This document shows positions 59,282 to 64,000 of a DNA stretch of 64,000 bases, in pieces. Location: positions 122,673,681 to 122,737,680 of the forward strand of contig NC_086172.1 in the NCBI RefSeq assembly GCF_023053635.1, given 5' to 3'. Each line of letters begins with the position of its first letter. Position 1 is the stretch's first letter. The notes under the pieces are model-generated. The model saw only the letters and a list, made by a program, of their open reading frames with translations, was not told the origin of the DNA and did not search any database. The stretch comes from Elgaria multicarinata webbii. Its lineage: Eukaryota > Chordata > Lepidosauria > Squamata > Anguidae. The position numbers were made by a program, and so were the translations under genes.

Positions 59282-59391
59282 CTGTTGCACTGATGTCCTG
59301 CTTGTGGTTTCCCTATCAACAGCATTTTTTATGGTAGTGTAAAGACTTTTAAGAGTTTGCAATGTGTTTATAAGAACCAGGTCTTACAGCA

Positions 59392-59482
59392 CAAAACTAT
59401 ACATACTTACTCAGAAGTAAGCTCCATTGAGTTCAATGAGGCTTACTTCAAGGAAAGTGAATGTAGGATTGCAGCCTTAGAT
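59392..59482. mobile_element. 'TAGGATTGCAG' foldback element
   Basis: ACTTACTCAGAAGTAAGCTC, then ATTGAGTTCAATGAGGCTTA and GAATGTAGGATTGCAGCC. Confidence 0.75.
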
Positions 59483-61243
59483 AATTATTTTGAATTTTCT
59501 TCCTTAGTTGATGGTAAGTCCTGTGTCATTAACTGAAGTGATTGTTTGAGGGAATATGTCTTCAGTAATTATGATACTCAAGGTCAGTTCTTATTCTTTT
59601 TTTAAAATTCTTCCTGTCTGCTATAACCTGGCCAACAGTTGTCAGCAGAGAATAAGAGAAACTGGCTAAAAATATACAGTGAATCATGGGAAATTGCATT
59701 GCTTAAAAATTAACAATGTACTCCAATTGCCATAGCAACCCCAATCAGTAAAGACTGCTGTTTTATCTTCTGCCTTTTCCTGTGCTTAATTTTATCTATA
59801 AGCAACACAATATGCACAAGTGAATTTTAAATCTCAACAAGCATGTTGCCTGGCTTTTATCCAGGGACATGACATAATCTAGGTCTTCATGCACAAATTA
59901 TCTCTCCAGCAAGAAAAATATAATGACTGCACAATCCAATGCTGCAACCTGATACTAATTGGAAATAGAGGGAGTTCATAGTCAAAACAAGAAGTCACAT
60001 GTAATGATCCTGGATAATCAAAAGGCCACATCGTCTGCCTGTTGGGCAGAAAGGTGGGATATCTATCAATCAATCAATCAATCAATCAATCAGTCAATTG
60101 AGTTTCCTGTGGTACTTTGACAACACCAGTGGCTCTTATCCTGGTACTGAAGTAAATTAAATTTGGAATTAATTTATAGGAACTATACAGGAATTGATTT
60201 TACCAGTCTTGAAATCTGAACTTGATGTTCTTCTTCATGAATGTAGGACTGATTCCTTCTCAGCCTACATAGACTGCTCATTTGTCTTATTCAGTATTCA
60301 GTGCTAGATTAATGACTAGCATAGTGCATTTTTCTGAAGATGATGGCAGTTATGTTAGGTCTTCAAACATTTTTACGTCATTTGGGGGAAGTCCTGTTGT
60401 GCTTTGCAGTGTGCAACTAACTCAGGAGAACAAGAAAAGAAGCTGCTTAAACATGCTTAGAAATAATCTGTGCCAAGAATTGAGTTTGAGTGAACAAACC
60501 TTTTAAAACTCTATACACAACTCCTAGCATTATATTATGTTGTATTCATTATGCTTTATTGCTATGTACTGTTCATCAAAAGAAAATCTTTTTATGAAAC
60601 TGAGTGCCTGTATGTGTTGGTACAAACCATAACCCGGAGAAGTGTACACTCACGATTTTCACATCTGCCAGAATCATTTTGAGAGCTGCTGATTCCATCA
60701 ACTTCTCAAGTTGTGGTAGTGGAGGAGGAGAATAAATGGTATATGCTCCCACATTAGGTTAAGAAGTGAAATTTTGAAAGCTGAATTACCATTCACTGTT
60801 CTATGTGTTGCCAGAAGGCAACTATTATGGGAGAAGTCCCCTGAATGTGAGCTAGAGTTCCTCCAGGTGTAGTGCAACTTCAGCAGCAGTTGTTATCTGC
60901 ACACCCAAGCCTGTGGAATCCATCTGGGTATTGTTGTTGTATAAGATAAAGCCTGAAGTGAAGTCCAAGGAGGACAGTTGAATAACTTTGGTTCAGTGTG
61001 GTGATGAACACATGCACCATCTTGTTTTGGTCTTCTACATAGCACCCCATGTGCCTATAGCAGTATTCTATTGATTTCAACATGTGTAGTGTATCTAAAG
61101 GGGCAGACAGTGCTAATGCGTTTGGGACAACTTTCAGCATTTCTTGGGCCAGACCTCAAAGTGACTTCTATAGACATACAAAATTTACCCTAAACTCTCA
61201 TAGGATGAGCTCCAAAGAACTATTCCTGTCAACGCAGAGACAT
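59483..61243. other. No recognised gene
   Basis: An ATCA microsatellite lies at 60063-60092. A minus-strand frame at 60880-61140 has a protein-like composition (SIEYCYRHMGCYVEDQNK) but no recognised homologue. I see nothing else. Confidence 0.5.
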
Positions 61244-61320
61244 TTTAATTTTTGTGAACCGCCCAGAGAGCTTCGGCTATTGGGCGGTATAGAAATGAAA
61301 TGAAATAAATAAATAAATAA
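61244..61320 (+). mobile_element. L2-type LINE tail
   Basis: TTTGTGAACCGCCCAGAGAG, then CTTCGGCTATTGGGCGGTAT and AAAT units. Confidence 0.85.
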
Positions 61321-61500
61321 ATAGGAAGCTGCCCTATTCTGAGTCAAACCATTGGTCCATCTAGCCCAGTATTGTCGATACTGACTGGCAGCGGCTCTAC
61401 AGGGAGTCAGTTAGGAATTTTTCCAGCAGTACCTGGAGATGCCGGGGATTGAATTCGAGACCTTCTGCAAGCAAAGCAGATGCCCCACCACTACACCATG
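61321..61500 (-). mobile_element. tRNA-derived SINE, reversed
   Basis: AGGAAGCTGCCCTATTCTGA, then CATTGGTCCATCTAGCCCAG and an inverted tRNA-like head (GAATTCGAGACCTTCTGCA). It abuts the L2-type tail directly. Confidence 0.85.
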
Positions 61501-64000
61501 AATCTTCTTAGGCTTCCATGTGCCCATACAATTGTTGGCTTCACTTCGAACAACAGCTTCTCGGGACAGACCACAGACAGCTTTTGAAACTCACCGCCCA
61601 CTTCAAATATGACTTTTCATGTTTTGAGGGGAGGCTGCTATTGAGGAACACAAGTCCAAAGTCCTCTTCAATGCATGGAACAATTTGATCCTGACTACAG
61701 TCTGCCAGTTTGGTGGCAAATGCCCTGATTTTTCAGCTATCTTCCTGCCACCTTGGTTTGATTTGAAATCCTGGGCTTGGTGCACATTCACGTTTTGATT
61801 TAACATTCAATGTGAAAAATGGGGATTGAAGTGGCAACTAAAATGCTGGGTATTTTCAACAACCTTTTCCCACCAAGAATTTCTTGTAAAGTATTGTGGG
61901 TGTGAAATCACCTCCCCAAAGGGCAAAACCATGAATGTTTCACTATTATTCTGAATGCTTAGGTTTCTAAATCGCATTCCCTAGAACATCCAAAAGATGG
62001 AGACAATGTAAGGCAAATCTTTCAGTTTGATACAGTGTTACATATTTTGCCCAAGTGCATAATGTTATACTGGAACTCTAAATTTGGCGATGATTATAGA
62101 TTAACAATACAATCCTATGCAGATTTAGTTGGATTAAGTCCCATTGAAATCAGTGGGAATAATAAACATGCTGAATAAACATGTATGGGATTTAGCTGTG
62201 CATGTTTTCTCCTAGAATACCTTCACGTCTGTCCATTACTCAATCCTGGTCCATTCTTAATCAGCTTCAGCACCAGTTCTAATGGAGGCAAAAGGATTTG
62301 AAAAATAAACCTTTTGCTGTACTCCTAATTGTTTTTGAAGAAAGAAAAATGGCCACACCATTGTGATAAGGATCCCATGGTGAAAAGCATTAAAACTGTA
62401 AGTTCTAAATGGTGGTGGAAGCTTCTTTATGTGGAGGAAGGAATGTACAGGAAACTCTTTCCAGATGAGTTCACAATCAGTCTCCTGAGAGGTTTACAGT
62501 GCAATCCTTATGCATGTCTACTCAGAAGTAAGCACAATTGAGTTCAGTAGGATTTATTTTCAGGTAAGTGCCTATAAGATTGCAGTCTTAGCTCCCTACT
62601 CAATAGTATCCCTGAGTGCACTACTTTACTTTCTCGTATAAAAACAAATGGTTGCTATTCTTGAATATGGCAAAAATTAAAATAAATAAATAAAAATAGT
62701 GTCCATGGTGGGGGTGGGGCAGTGGAAATCTGCCCATCACCCATGAACATGGGTGGTCTTGCCTCCACCAAAAGGAATGCCATGGGGGTACAATATGCCC
62801 CCCCCTGGATCTTTGTGATATACAAGGCCTCCCATCCATTATTATGATGAGCATTTGGGGGGGGGTAATGTGCAAATAGACGGCAATTAGTTGTGTCAGT
62901 GTGCTTACAGAAACAGAAAGGACAATAGAGGGAATGTTTGGCACTAAGTAATTGGATTGCCTCTCCTGTCCTCCCACCCCACTCCATGAAAGATTTGTGA
63001 TGACAGAGTTATTTCAGGGAGGGCGATTTATGGAAGAAGGGGTTTGGCTTGCATGAGAAAACTCAGCACTTTGACTGAGGGATATGTCAGTAGTGTGACT
63101 GGGGTTTGGGGTCGGCTGGGGCCTGTACTAGGGATAAATATACTATTTGTAACACTTCTGCCTGCTACTGCTTTCCTAGCACAGTTACATGAAACAGTCG
63201 TCCATGGTCTGCCAGCTCAAATTTGTAAAGTAACTACAAATGGCTTTCTACTAAGAACCGCAATAGCAAATCTGACTAAGGCAGGATTCACAAATAGATA
63301 CCATCACATGGAGGCCATTTGAAATTTAAAAGTGCTGTGCATAGTGAATGGTTCATGAGTACACGAAGTCACTGGTTTGAGTCACAGCCTGGCAAATCAT
63401 TTTTAAAACATGCATGCACAAACTGGTCTGATAAAATCTATACTGTATACTAGAAATGTTCACTGGGTTCAGCCAAAGCCTGAGCTGAATCAGGACCATT
63501 GGGACCATTTCTAGTGCTTCCTTCTGAAGTGACCAGAACCAAAGTTGGACCTGCACGAGGCTTTGGAAAGGCAGACAGTATGTCTCCAAAAGTAAGTGTT
63601 TTTCTCTAAATGCTGATGGGGGAGGGAGGAGGTTGAATGACTGACAGACCCACCTTCTAATCATATGGTATATTTTACCAGGGCTCTCCAATCACTGTGC
63701 TTTGCGGGAGGCTAAGGATGGGACTGTGAGGTGACAATTCATCCAATGCCACCAGGCTTCATTATGAAAAAAAAGCAATAAGCTGGTTTTCAATCATCAT
63801 AACTACCTAGATCATGCACCTATCCTTCTGAAACTTTGCAGGTTTCATGCTTGTCTGTGATGTGTGCCGTTTTAATACAAACTGCCCCCAAAAGCATAGG
63901 GTAGGGAGGAAAGGGGAAGTAAATCATTCACACACACACACCAAATTTGAAGTCTTCCCTTCCATATAAACTGCTGTTCTTATCCTTCTGAAACTTTGCA
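61501..64000. other. Right end of window: no recognised gene
   Basis: It holds two members of the 'TGCAATCCTATGCA' foldback family (62104-62205 and 62494-62586). The 20-bp word TATCCTTCTGAAACTTTGCA occurs twice (63821-63840 and 63981-64000). I see no exon of MTCH2, the gene expected next from the human order. Confidence 0.5.

Noticed and set aside
60880-61140. An 86-codon minus-strand frame
   Set aside because: No homologue is recognised, and there is no splice or promoter support.

Overview
This is vertebrate nuclear DNA, most likely from a squamate reptile (lizard or snake). Genes are sparse and split by introns with GT-AG borders. The repeats are the mix typical of squamates: 3' ends of L2-type and CR1 LINEs, tRNA-derived SINEs of the Sauria type with their 'TGATCCAGCA..TTCTTATG' tails, MIR-like SINEs, many short foldback DNA transposons, and abundant AAT/AAAT microsatellites. 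I see no operons, CRISPR arrays, tRNA genes or rRNA genes, and no LTR element I can name with confidence.

Three host genes are supported, all within the first 21.2 kb. NDUFS3 (+, last three coding exons, 2592-6741) encodes the 30-kDa subunit of mitochondrial complex I; its 5' part lies left of the window. FAM180B (+, three coding exons, 9642-16961) encodes a small secreted protein of unknown function; I resolved its two short 5' exons from splice sites and reading phase. C1QTNF4 (-, one coding exon, 20075-21190) encodes a secreted protein with two C1q domains. The order and orientation NDUFS3> FAM180B> <C1QTNF4 match human chromosome 11p11.2, which supports each assignment. The genes are neighbours and have no evident shared pathway.

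From 21.2 to 64 kb I recognise no conserved coding exon. In human the next gene is MTCH2, and it is not visible here. The one gene-like signal is a CpG-rich island at about 42.47-43.01 kb with a good splice donor on the minus strand. C1QTNF4's coding exon begins directly behind a splice acceptor, so this island may be its distant non-coding first exon, implying a 21-kb intron. This is an inference. Two orphan signal-peptide-like reading frames (21511-21900 and 28004-28084) are listed with low confidence.

The most notable unexplained structure is a rich set of foldback elements. They include a family flanked by 3-bp duplications in three of four copies, a second unrelated family also with 3-bp duplications, a near-perfect 130-bp palindrome, a 283-bp foldback, a three-copy 310-bp four-module element, and a 317-bp tandem duplication. 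I found no evidence of a wholly new biological system.
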